Below are positions 7,041 through 14,166 of a stretch of 17,735 bases of DNA, in pieces. The position numbers and the translations under genes were made by a program. The DNA is from HGM11367 sp964600435. Lineage in GTDB: Bacteria; Bacillota; Clostridia; Christensenellales; UBA1242. Each line of letters opens with the position of its first letter. Position 1 is the first letter of the stretch. The notes beneath the pieces were generated by a model. The model made no database searches. It was not told where the DNA came from and saw only the letters and a program-made list of their open reading frames with translations. The DNA is taken from the NCBI GenBank assembly GCA_964600435.1, contig CAZRJB010000015.1, positions 1 to 17,735 of the forward strand, given 5' to 3'.

Positions 7041-7103
7041 AAAAAAATTAATTGCGACAATTGCCACATGCAAATTTAACATGTTTTGGCAAAATGTCGC
7101 AAT
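7041..7103 (-). terminator. Terminator of glnS: nested 53-base hairpin plus T run
   Basis: Nested inverted repeats: ATTGCGACA (7051-7059) with TGTCGCAAT (7095-7103), inside them TTGCCA (7061-7066) with TGGCAA (7087-7092), and inside those CATG with CATG. Seven T follow on the minus strand (complement of 7041-7047). It starts about 40 bases beyond the glnS stop and is longer than a typical intrinsic terminator. Confidence 0.75.
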
Positions 7104-7141
7104 AAATTAATAAAAATTTCATAAATCAATTAAATAATATA

Positions 7142-8815
7142 TTACTTTTTAAAGCCATCTTTTAAAGATATTGTTGAATTAAAAATGAAGTTGTCTTGAG
7201 TTGAATCTTTATCCAATGTGAAATAACCTTTTCGCATAAACTGGAATTTATCAAATGGTTTTGCGGTTTTTAAAAAGTTTTCTGCTAGGGCGGTTGTTTC
7301 TATTAAAGAATCTGGTTGCAAAATCTCATCAATAGGCACACCGCTTTCCAACGACTTAACCGGCCATTTATATTCATCTTTAACAAGATTTTTAAAGTTT
7401 CTTATTGTACATTTAAAACAATTTTGTTTTGAAACAAAATGAATTGTTCCTTTAACTTTTATGCCACTATTATCTTGCCCACTTTTTGTTCCTGGAATAT
7501 ATTCACATTCTAAGTGGTCTATTTCTCCATTTTCTTTATAAACAACATTATTACACTTAATTATGTAAGCACCTTTAAGCCTAACCATTCCGCCAACTGT
7601 TAAACGATTATATTTTGGAGGTGGATTTAAAGAGAAATCTTCTTGTTCAATATAAATTTCACTGCTAAACAAAGTTTTGTGATTTCCAGCATTTTCATCA
7701 TTTGGATTGTTTTGAATTTCACATTCTTCTGTTCCGTTATAGTTTGTTATTACAACTTTTAATGGGTCTAACACAACCATTGCACGAGTTGAAACCTTGT
7801 TTAAATCTTCCCTAATATAAAACTCTAAAGCCTTAAAAGGAAGATTGCTTTCGCTTGTTACAACACCGCAACTCCTTATAAAGTTTTTAACACCTTCTGC
7901 AGTGTAACCTCTTCTTTTCATGCCAACAAAGGTTAAAAATCTAGGATCGTCCCACCCCAAAACTTTGCCTTGGTTAACAAGTGCTTTTAAATATCTTTTT
8001 CCTAAAAGAACATTTTCTAAATTAAGTGTGGAAAACTCTCTTTGTTTTGGAGCAAAAGGTTTTTTCCAACCATGTTCAATAAACCATTCATATGCTTCTC
8101 TGTGAACTCTAAAAGTTGTGTCACATAAACTATATGTAACCCCTTCAAGAGCATCTTCCATTGGATGAGCAAAATCGTACAAAGGATATATGCACCATTT
8201 GTCACCTGTTTTATAGTGCTTTTCACGAGAAATTTTGTACATTATTGGGTCACGCATTATTATGTTTGGATGTGACATGTCTATTTTTGCACGCAAAGTA
8301 AGTGTTCCATCCGGAAATTTGCCTGCTCGCATTTCTCTAAAAAGTTTTAGATTTTCTTCAATTGGTCTATCTCTATAAGGGCTATTTTTGCCTGGTTCGG
8401 TGAGCGTTCCTTTCATGTTTTGTTGTTGTTCTTGAGTAAGTTCATCAACATAAGCATTGCCATCTAAAATCATTTGTTCGGCAATTTCATAAATTTTTTC
8501 AAAGTATGACTCGCTGGCATATATCATTGCTTTTGGAGTGTAACCTAGCCATTTTAAATCTTCTAAATAACTATCAGCAAATTCTCCTTGCTCTCTGCTA
8601 GGGTTTGTATCGTCCATTCTTAAATATGTATATCCGCCAAACTTTATTGCTGTTTCAAAATCAATCATCCATGCTTTGCAATGGCCAATATGCCAATAGC
8701 CACTTGGTTCTGGTGGGCAACGAGTTATAACTTCTTTTGCTCTGCCAGATTTTAAGTCTTCTAAAATTTCTTCTTCAATAAAATTTGAAGGTTCTATTGT
8801 GTTTAAATCTATCAT
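7142..8815 (-). CDS. glnS: Glutaminyl-tRNA synthetase
   Basis: Class I synthetase charging tRNA-Gln directly with glutamine. The HIGH signature is PPEPSGYWHIGHCKA (HIGH at 42-45). GlnRS-specific stretches follow: LRMDDTNPS, GTLTEPGKNSPYRDRPIEEN, LRAKIDM, KWCIYPLYDFAHP and DALEGVTYSLC, then GWDDPR and RRRGYT-like KRRGYT. The anticodon-binding beta-barrels fill the C-terminal 220 residues. At 557 aa it matches the 554-aa E. coli enzyme. The KMSKS-equivalent loop is unusual: LLGKR at 270-274 where E. coli has MSKR, with the lysine kept. The ATG has GGAG seven bases upstream. It is monocistronic with its own promoter and terminator. Many Bacillota lack GlnRS and use GluRS plus GatCAB, so this copy may have been acquired by transfer; I infer that only from family knowledge. 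Confidence 0.96.
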   Translation of the reverse strand: MIDLNTIEPSNFIEEEILEDLKSGRAKEVITRCPPEPSGYWHIGHCKAWMIDFETAIKFGGYTYLRMDDTNPSREQGEFADSYLEDLKWLGYTPKAMIYASESYFEKIYEIAEQMILDGNAYVDELTQEQQQNMKGTLTEPGKNSPYRDRPIEENLKLFREMRAGKFPDGTLTLRAKIDMSHPNIIMRDPIMYKISREKHYKTGDKWCIYPLYDFAHPMEDALEGVTYSLCDTTFRVHREAYEWFIEHGWKKPFAPKQREFSTLNLENVLLGKRYLKALVNQGKVLGWDDPRFLTFVGMKRRGYTAEGVKNFIRSCGVVTSESNLPFKALEFYIREDLNKVSTRAMVVLDPLKVVITNYNGTEECEIQNNPNDENAGNHKTLFSSEIYIEQEDFSLNPPPKYNRLTVGGMVRLKGAYIIKCNNVVYKENGEIDHLECEYIPGTKSGQDNSGIKVKGTIHFVSKQNCFKCTIRNFKNLVKDEYKWPVKSLESGVPIDEILQPDSLIETTALAENFLKTAKPFDKFQFMRKGYFTLDKDSTQDNFIFNSTISLKDGFKK

Positions 8816-8832
8816 GTTTATCTCCGTAAGAA

Positions 8833-8861
8833 ATTTTAAATAAAAAAATATGCATTGTCAA
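8833..8861 (-). promoter_or_regulatory. Sigma-A promoter of glnS
   Basis: Consensus -35 TTGACA (8856-8861), 17-base spacer, -10 TAAAAT (8833-8838) on the minus strand. Transcription would start near 8826, only about 11 bases before the ATG, with the GGAG site just inside the transcript. I see no T-box leader: there is no room for one. Confidence 0.65.
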
Positions 8862-8896
8862 GCAATTCTAATGGTTTTATATTTTTGCGAACATTA

Positions 8897-8933
8897 TAAA
8901 ACAAAAAAATATTAATTTACTGTTTTTGTTTTA
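8897..8933 (-). terminator. Possible terminator of the end-joining operon
   Basis: Perfect 11-bp inverted repeat TAAAACAAAAA/TTTTTGTTTTA (8897-8907 with 8923-8933) about 38 bases past the ligD polymerase stop. It has one G-C pair only and no separate T run after the stem, so the call is weak. Confidence 0.25.
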
Positions 8934-8970
8934 CTTGACTTTGTGTAAGCATAAGTGCAAACCAAAAAAA

Positions 8971-9795
8971 CTAAGTTATTGACTGATTTATTTTAAAAAA
9001 ATTTGCCCAAGAGTTGTTTAAATATTGTTTATAGTTTTTTATTGTTATTTGATTTGGTTTTATTTTATCTATATCTTCCCAAAAAATTGGCATTGAAACA
9101 GTTAAATTGTTTTTTATTCTTAAAGAATAAGGGCTTGCACAAGTGGCACCTTGTTTGTTTCGTAAAACGTCTATAAAAATTTTATTTTTTCTATTTTCTT
9201 TTCTTATGTTGGTTGTAAAAATGCTTGAGCTATTTTCTAAAATTTTTGCAACTTTCTCAGAAAATTTAAACAAAATGTTATAGTTTTTAACATTTTTTAA
9301 TGGAACATAAACATGATAACCTTTTCCTCCGCTTGTTTTTAAAAATGAAATTAGTCCCAGTTGATCTAAAACTTGTTTTAATAACAATGCTCCTTTTTTT
9401 AACTTTGAATGCGACAAATTTTCGTCTGGATCTAAATCGAACACCATATAGTTTGGTGAATTAATTTTTTTAATTGTACTTGCCCATGAATGAAACTCTA
9501 TCGTTCCCATTTGTGATTGCATTATTAGTTGTTTTTTTGTTAACAAATAAAAATATGGTTGTTTAGATTTAAACAAAAACTTTTCAACATTTTCATTTTT
9601 TATTGGATGTTTTTTAAAAAAAGTATTTAATTCGTTATGGCATCTTATAACACTTATTGGTCTGTTGCGTAAAAAAAGCATTATTTTATCAGACATATCG
9701 TTGTAATAGTTTATAACATCTAGTTTTGTTATTTTATTTTTGTTCAAAACAACCCTTGAAGGGTTTGTGATTTCAATTCCTTTTACTTTTATCAT
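8971..9795 (-). CDS. ligD: LigD polymerase domain as a stand-alone protein (NHEJ primase-polymerase)
   Basis: An archaeo-eukaryotic-primase-type polymerase of bacterial non-homologous end joining; it adds nucleotides, preferably ribonucleotides, at broken ends before ligation. It opens with the typical VKGIEITNPSRVV and ITKLDVINYY. Catalytic metal ligands are FDLDPDE (Asp120, Asp122) and FIDV (Asp209). SGGKGYH (about 155-161) and MGTIEFHSW (about 96-104) form the nucleotide and 5'-phosphate pocket, and ATCASPYSLR is the usual C-terminal motif. Length is 274 aa, slightly short but complete. I chose the ATG at 9793-9795, one base after the stop of the ligase gene (TAA-A-ATG), with AAAGAG upstream. 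A TTG at 9813 lies inside the ligase gene and lacks support. In most bacteria this domain is fused to LigD. Confidence 0.93.
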   Translation of the reverse strand: MIKVKGIEITNPSRVVLNKNKITKLDVINYYNDMSDKIMLFLRNRPISVIRCHNELNTFFKKHPIKNENVEKFLFKSKQPYFYLLTKKQLIMQSQMGTIEFHSWASTIKKINSPNYMVFDLDPDENLSHSKLKKGALLLKQVLDQLGLISFLKTSGGKGYHVYVPLKNVKNYNILFKFSEKVAKILENSSSIFTTNIRKENRKNKIFIDVLRNKQGATCASPYSLRIKNNLTVSMPIFWEDIDKIKPNQITIKNYKQYLNNSWANFFKINQSIT

Positions 9796-9796
9796 T

Positions 9797-11194
9797 TTAA
9801 ATCTCTTTAACAACTTGTTTTACATTTTTATCTTCTCTAAATGCGACAAAACTTGGTTGCCGCAATAAATTGTCTTTTGTGTATTCTGCGAATTGTATTT
9901 CTGCTATCAATTTTGGTTTTAAAAATATTGTGTTTTTTGGTGCCCCTTTAAGCCCTATTTTTTTTGTTTCTAAAGTTTTGAACAACTTGATTAAATCTAA
10001 TTTTTGCTTGTTAGAAAGTCCGGTTCCAACCTTTCCCACATAAACTAATTCTTTATCTTGATAAACTCCCAAAACCAAACTGCTAACCAATTTATTTTTT
10101 TCAGTTTTTGTATAACCGCAAACAACAAACTCCTGCCTTTTATAACACTTAATTTTTAACCAATCTCCATTTCTTTCTCCAGCATAAACGCTGTCTATTT
10201 TTTTTGCAATAATACCCTCTAAATTTTTCTTTTTTGCCAAGTCAAAACACTTGCTTCCCTCGTCAATCACATGCTCGCTAAAAATTATTGATTGTGGAGA
10301 ATTATCTAGCAATATTTTTAAAACTTGTTTTCTTGTTGTTAAACTTGCGTTCCTTAAATCTAAGCCGTCTAAGGCAAGCAAATCAAACACAACATAGAAA
10401 AAATTGTTTTCACCCTTTTTTATAGAGTCTTGCAAAAGAGAAAAACTTGTTTTCCCTAAATTATCAAAAACAACAATTTCTCCGTCTAAAACAACATTAA
10501 GGTTTTGAAAATGCTCTTTTATGTCGTTTAAAACATTTTGAAATTTGCTAGAAAAGTCGTTGTTGTTTCTTGTTTTTAAAACAACTTTTTTGTTTTGAAC
10601 ATATGACACAATTCTGTATCCATCAAATTTTATTTCAAAGCACCATTCTTTCCCTTTTGGAATTTGGTTACTCAGTTGAGCAAGCTGTACATTTGCATTT
10701 TTAAACGGCAATTTTTGTTTGCTTTGTTTTTGTATTAAAAACCTGTTATCACATTTTAAAACAAACCAATTTTTTTCGTCTTTTTTTATTAAAGTCCAAA
10801 CACCAATATTTTTCTCTCCGATTAAAAGAATTTTAATCTCTCCATTTTTTAAACCTTTTTTTATATCGCTCAGTGGAATGTAAGTTCCTTGATCAAAAAT
10901 TTCAACTGTTCCCGCACCATATTGCCCACTTGGTATTGTCCCTTGAAAAGTAATATATTCTAGAGGATGATTTTCTACATGAATTGCCAAATGCTTTTTT
11001 GTTGTGCATGGCAATCCTTTAGGAATTGCCCAACTCAACAACACTCCATTAAATTCAAGCCGAAAATCGTAGTGTTTTGCCCGTGCCTGATGATACTGAA
11101 TGACAAAGCGACTGTTTTTAGAATTATTTTTCTTGCCTAAGGGCTCGGTTGTGATTTGAAAATTTCTTTTTTCTGTATACCTTTTTAAATCCAC
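9797..11194 (-). CDS. ligD: LigD: 3'-phosphoesterase plus ATP-dependent DNA ligase
   Basis: Seals double-strand breaks held by Ku and trims 3' ends. Residues 1-150 are the phosphoesterase domain: QYHQARAKHYDFRLE supplies His35, His41, Asp43 and Arg45, HVENHPLEY supplies His76 and Tyr80, followed by GTIPSGQYGAGTVEI. The ligase domain begins near 170: motif I EIKFDGYR (nucleotidyl Lys189), motif III VLDGEIVVFD, motif IV LEGIIAKK (325-332), motif V WLKIK (345-349), then the OB fold ending in PSFVAFREDK. The order phosphoesterase-ligase matches the start of Pseudomonas-type LigD, but the polymerase is a separate gene immediately downstream. The start is GTG (11192-11194), giving the usual Y-x-x-KR-x-F opening. 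A GGGG overlapping the ku stop lies nine bases upstream. Only six bases separate it from ku. Confidence 0.94.
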   Translation of the reverse strand: MDLKRYTEKRNFQITTEPLGKKNNSKNSRFVIQYHQARAKHYDFRLEFNGVLLSWAIPKGLPCTTKKHLAIHVENHPLEYITFQGTIPSGQYGAGTVEIFDQGTYIPLSDIKKGLKNGEIKILLIGEKNIGVWTLIKKDEKNWFVLKCDNRFLIQKQSKQKLPFKNANVQLAQLSNQIPKGKEWCFEIKFDGYRIVSYVQNKKVVLKTRNNNDFSSKFQNVLNDIKEHFQNLNVVLDGEIVVFDNLGKTSFSLLQDSIKKGENNFFYVVFDLLALDGLDLRNASLTTRKQVLKILLDNSPQSIIFSEHVIDEGSKCFDLAKKKNLEGIIAKKIDSVYAGERNGDWLKIKCYKRQEFVVCGYTKTEKNKLVSSLVLGVYQDKELVYVGKVGTGLSNKQKLDLIKLFKTLETKKIGLKGAPKNTIFLKPKLIAEIQFAEYTKDNLLRQPSFVAFREDKNVKQVVKEI

Positions 11195-11200
11195 TTTAAA

Positions 11201-12010
11201 CTACCCCACAAGTTTTATTCCCTTTGTTTTTTTCTTGGTTTTTTTTGTGGTTTGACCATTTTGATTGGTTTTTACACTTTTCTTTAATGCATCAAGCAAA
11301 TTTATTACCATTTGTGGTTGACGCTCTTGATGAGGTTCCACAATTTTGTTTCCTGCTATTTTTTGCTTGATTGCTTTTTTAACTTTTGTATTATATTCGT
11401 CTTTATATTTTTCGGGCTCAAACTTTTTGCTCATGTTTTTTATTAACGTTGTTGCCAAATCTATTTCAGATTTAGATATATTAACTTTTTCTAATTTGGG
11501 TGAATCTAATATTTCCTCTTTAAAAAACATTGTGTTAAGCAACATTTGACTATTTTTTACCCTTATTAAGACCAATGTGTCTTTTGTTCCAAAAACTGTT
11601 TTTGCAATGCCCGCCATTTTTGTTTTTTCCATTGCTTTAAGTAGCAATGCAAATGCCTTATCACTTCCATTTGGTTTTACATAATACGCCTTGTCAAAAA
11701 ACACGGGGTCTATTTCGTCTAAGTTGACAAAATTATCAATTGTTATGCTTTTATCTTTTTTAGATTTAATTTTTTCAAACTCGTCATCGGTGAAAATAAC
11801 ATATTTCCCTTTTTGATATTGATAACCTTTTACAATGTTTTCTTGTTTAACTTCTTTGTTGTCACAATCCACACAAGTTTTTTTATATTTTATTCTGCTC
11901 ATTGTTGTTTTATCTATCATGTTAAAACCCAAGTCGTTTTGTTTTATTATTGGAGATAAAACAATTGGAATATATACCAAACCAAAAGAAATTGCACTTT
12001 TTGTTGCCAT
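11201..12010 (-). CDS. ku: Bacterial Ku, DNA end-binding protein of NHEJ
   Basis: Homodimeric ring that threads onto broken DNA ends and recruits LigD. The N-terminus has the family opening SAISFGLVYIPIVL. The beta-barrel and bridge segments follow, including the CVDCDN pair of cysteines (near residues 46-49), VKGYQYQKGKYVIFTDDE, IDNFVNLDEIDPVFFDKAYYV and GIAKTVFGTKDTLVLIR. The C-terminus from about residue 250 is a lysine-rich tail (TTKKTKKKTKG), as in many bacterial Ku proteins where such tails help DNA binding. Length is 269 aa, typical. The ATG has AAGGAG eight bases upstream. The stop is TAG, six bases before the ligD GTG. A weak hairpin (12013-12054) covers its ribosome site and may modulate translation. 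Cytoplasmic, nucleoid-associated. Confidence 0.95.
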   Translation of the reverse strand: MATKSAISFGLVYIPIVLSPIIKQNDLGFNMIDKTTMSRIKYKKTCVDCDNKEVKQENIVKGYQYQKGKYVIFTDDEFEKIKSKKDKSITIDNFVNLDEIDPVFFDKAYYVKPNGSDKAFALLLKAMEKTKMAGIAKTVFGTKDTLVLIRVKNSQMLLNTMFFKEEILDSPKLEKVNISKSEIDLATTLIKNMSKKFEPEKYKDEYNTKVKKAIKQKIAGNKIVEPHQERQPQMVINLLDALKKSVKTNQNGQTTKKTKKKTKGIKLVG

Positions 12011-12012
12011 AA

Positions 12013-12054
12013 AAAAATCTCCTTAATGCTAATATTTGCAAAAAAGAGATTTTT
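12013..12054 (-). promoter_or_regulatory. Hairpin over the ku ribosome-binding site
   Basis: Inverted repeat AAAAATCTC/GAGATTTTT (12013-12021 with 12046-12054, 24-base loop) in the 49-base gap between the unknown gene and ku. On the transcript the 3' arm pairs within the end of AAGGAG and runs into seven U, so it could sequester the site or act as a weak terminator. Only three G-C pairs make it marginally stable. Confidence 0.35.
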
Positions 12055-12059
12055 ATGAT

Positions 12060-13094
12060 TTATTCTTTTATATCATCCTTTTTTATTTTTCGAGCAGATT
12101 GAAGTTTTTCTTTTTGAATTGCATTTATTCTTTCTGCTTCGTTGTAAGAATTATAAAAACCTGTGAACATTTCTGGCAACATTTTATATGTTGAAATTGC
12201 CATGTTTCTAGATTTTTTACCACACTCAAACAATTCAACGTATACTCGAATTGGTGTAAGGTTTTTGTTTAACTTTTCTAACATGTTTTTTGCCATTGTT
12301 AGCTTTTCTAAATTCATGCAAAGTTCTGTGTAATAGAATATTGATGGATTATATTTGTCAGAAAACAACAAGGCAGCCATTTCCAAACTTGAACTTTTTG
12401 GATCTTCCACAAAATAGTAACCCAAGTTAAGGCTTTTAAAAGCATTTATTTTTTCGCTAGGTGTGATTAAACCAAATTTGTCCAATTCTCTTTTAACTTC
12501 CAAAAATTTTTGTTTGTTTGCATTTATTAAGTCTTCTTTTTGTTCTTTTTGAATGCCTGTATATTCTAACGAGTCACCTTTTGGTTCTGTGTTGGCAATT
12601 AATGCTTTATCAAATTTTTTTATGATTGGAGTTGTGCTTAAAACTGGTGATTGTGCTTTTAAACAAAAAACATCCTTGTTGCAAATTTTTAAGTTTTGAA
12701 ATTCTAGCCCCACACTTTGACCAGCTTCGTAACATGCACGAACCATGTCTTCAACAGTTGCTCTTAAACCAAGAGAATCTACCGCATTCATTGCTTTTCT
12801 AACAGCAATTGAGTTTGCTCTAAGTTCTAGTGGACTCATAAAGTCTTGATATCTAGAATTTGAATTTAAGCCAATGTCCGATTTGTTTGGCTGATGCAAA
12901 CTTGCAGTTAAGCGCCCCATGTTGTCCTCTAACCCATTTCTGATTTGCGAAATTGCAATGCCGTATAAATTGCTGTTTAAATATCCAAATTTGTTTATAA
13001 CACTTGACATCAATTTTATTTCTTTAGAATATATTTTTCTTTGCAATGCCCTTTGAGCATCATAATATGAATTTAAAACATAACCTTTTGGCAT
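12060..13094 (-). CDS. Uncharacterised protein encoded upstream of ku
   Basis: A 344-aa soluble-looking protein with no signal peptide or membrane segment; I do not recognise its family. The N-terminal third (about 1-130) is rich in Arg, Asn and Ser and contains SPLELRANSIAVRKAMNAVDSL near residue 86. The middle (about 180-225) is charged and probably helical. The C-terminal third (about 225-320) looks like consecutive helices (MAALLFSDKYNPSIFYYTELC, LTMAKNMLEKLNKNL), perhaps a repeat-type helical domain. The tail is Lys-rich (KLQSARKIKKDDIKE). The start ATG follows AAGG with seven-base spacing inside an unusual run of six G. The gene is co-directional with ku at a 49-base distance, so it may belong to the end-joining operon. 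That is inference only. No clear promoter was seen in 13095-13220. Confidence 0.8.
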   Translation of the reverse strand: MPKGYVLNSYYDAQRALQRKIYSKEIKLMSSVINKFGYLNSNLYGIAISQIRNGLEDNMGRLTASLHQPNKSDIGLNSNSRYQDFMSPLELRANSIAVRKAMNAVDSLGLRATVEDMVRACYEAGQSVGLEFQNLKICNKDVFCLKAQSPVLSTTPIIKKFDKALIANTEPKGDSLEYTGIQKEQKEDLINANKQKFLEVKRELDKFGLITPSEKINAFKSLNLGYYFVEDPKSSSLEMAALLFSDKYNPSIFYYTELCMNLEKLTMAKNMLEKLNKNLTPIRVYVELFECGKKSRNMAISTYKMLPEMFTGFYNSYNEAERINAIQKEKLQSARKIKKDDIKE

Positions 13095-13220
13095 AAGCCC
13101 CCCTTGTTTATTTTAAAATGTTAAAGATTGATTAAGTTTTTTTGTGAAAACTGCTTAATTAATTTCATAACAAAGTTTATCACATGCAAAACATATTTTC
13201 AAGAGTGTTTGCAAAAAAAA

Positions 13221-14009
13221 TTAAAAAAACTTGTTTGTGAGTTTTAGAATTGTTTTTTGACTAACAAATTTGCTTAAAAAATATATTAGTTTATATTTCC
13301 CACTAACAATATACATTGGTTTTGAATGCTTTTTATTACAGATTTTGTAAATTTTTTTAACTGCTTTTTCTTTGTTCATTCTTAAATGTTCACGGTTTTC
13401 TATTTGTTTAAACGAATTGCTGACCTTTTTGTTATATTTTTCGTTTGTTAAAAGTGTTACATCTCTATTTTTGCTAAAGTTGGTTTTTATGTCTCCTGGG
13501 CAAATACAAACAACATCAATTCCAAAACTTTCAAGTTCCATTCTTAACCCATAAGAAATCATGTTAACGGCAGACTTGCTTGCTGAATACATTGACCTAA
13601 AAGGCAATGCAAATAATGCGCAGGCAGATGAAATGTTAACAATTTTTGAACCTTTTTTCATATATTTTATGCATGCTTGACAACACCACAAAGTGCCAAA
13701 ATAGTTTACATCAAAAATTTGACGGCATTTTTCTTCTGAAATTAACTCGTTTGCTCCAAAAACACCATATCCAGCACAATTTATTAAAACATCCACATGC
13801 CCATATGTTTTATATATTTGCTCAAATGCAGAAAAAACTTGTTCTTTTTGAGAAACATCAACCTTGATATTAAATTTGTTGTTTTCTACAGTCCTAGAAA
13901 GATTCACAACAGTGTTGCCATCATTTGTATACATTTTTTTTAGTTGCTCACCAATTCCGCTTGATGCCCCTGTTATAACCACCACTTTTTTTGTGCTATT
14001 TTTTTTCAT
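13221..14009 (-). CDS. Short-chain dehydrogenase/reductase (classical SDR)
   Basis: NAD(P)-dependent oxidoreductase of the classical SDR fold; the substrate is unknown. Cofactor motif TGASSGIG at 13-20, INCAG at 76-80, structural Asn103 in VNYFG, catalytic Ser128 (NISSA), and Tyr141/Lys145 in YSASK, followed by CPGDIKTNF. The first 190 residues are textbook. The C-terminal 70 residues are Lys-rich and end in a hydrophobic-basic helix (YKLIYFLSKFV) resembling the membrane-associating tails of lipid-active members, which is only a suggestion. At 262 aa it has the normal length. There is no ribosome-binding site before the ATG, but a TATAAT lies 8-13 bases upstream, so the mRNA may be leaderless. 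It diverges from nifJ across a 157-base gap. Confidence 0.93.
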   Translation of the reverse strand: MKKNSTKKVVVITGASSGIGEQLKKMYTNDGNTVVNLSRTVENNKFNIKVDVSQKEQVFSAFEQIYKTYGHVDVLINCAGYGVFGANELISEEKCRQIFDVNYFGTLWCCQACIKYMKKGSKIVNISSACALFALPFRSMYSASKSAVNMISYGLRMELESFGIDVVCICPGDIKTNFSKNRDVTLLTNEKYNKKVSNSFKQIENREHLRMNKEKAVKKIYKICNKKHSKPMYIVSGKYKLIYFLSKFVSQKTILKLTNKFF

Positions 14010-14016
14010 GATTATT

Positions 14017-14022
14017 ATTATA
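14017..14022 (-). promoter_or_regulatory. Probable -10 box of the SDR gene
   Basis: Perfect TATAAT on the minus strand ending eight bases before the ATG; no good -35 is seen at the expected distance. Transcription would start at or next to the ATG. Confidence 0.4.
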
Positions 14023-14063
14023 TATTTTTATTAAAAAAAAAGAAAACATTTAATTAAAAAAAT

Positions 14064-14091
14064 TTGTTTAATTAATAAAATTTGATATAAT
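14064..14091 (+). promoter_or_regulatory. Promoter of nifJ with extended -10
   Basis: Extended -10 TGATATAAT (hexamer at 14086-14091) with a weak -35 TTGTTT (14064-14069), 16-base spacer. Transcription would begin near 14098, giving a leader of about 69 bases. Two copies of the palindrome TTAATTAA (14050-14057 and 14068-14075) flank or overlap the -35 region and could be operators, though such AT-rich words arise easily by chance. Confidence 0.65.
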
Positions 14092-14106
14092 AACAATATA
14101 TCAATC

Positions 14107-14131
14107 TTTTGTTGTAAAAATTCCAACAAAA
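14107..14131 (+). promoter_or_regulatory. Hairpin in the nifJ leader
   Basis: Perfect 8-bp inverted repeat TTTTGTTG/CAACAAAA with a nine-base loop, just downstream of the predicted transcription start. It may be an operator half-site pair or an mRNA stem; it matches no family I can name firmly. Confidence 0.35.
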
Positions 14132-14166
14132 TTTATATATAAAAAATTGTTTTATGGAAGGTTTAT

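Noticed and set aside
8816..8970. T-box riboswitch before glnS
   Set aside because: The predicted leader is only about 11 bases, and no T-box sequence or stem I was seen.
12011..13220. A sporulation sigma-G promoter for the end-joining genes, as in Bacillus
   Set aside because: A GCATG word upstream of the unknown gene lacks a CAT-type -10 at the right distance, and nothing suitable precedes ku.
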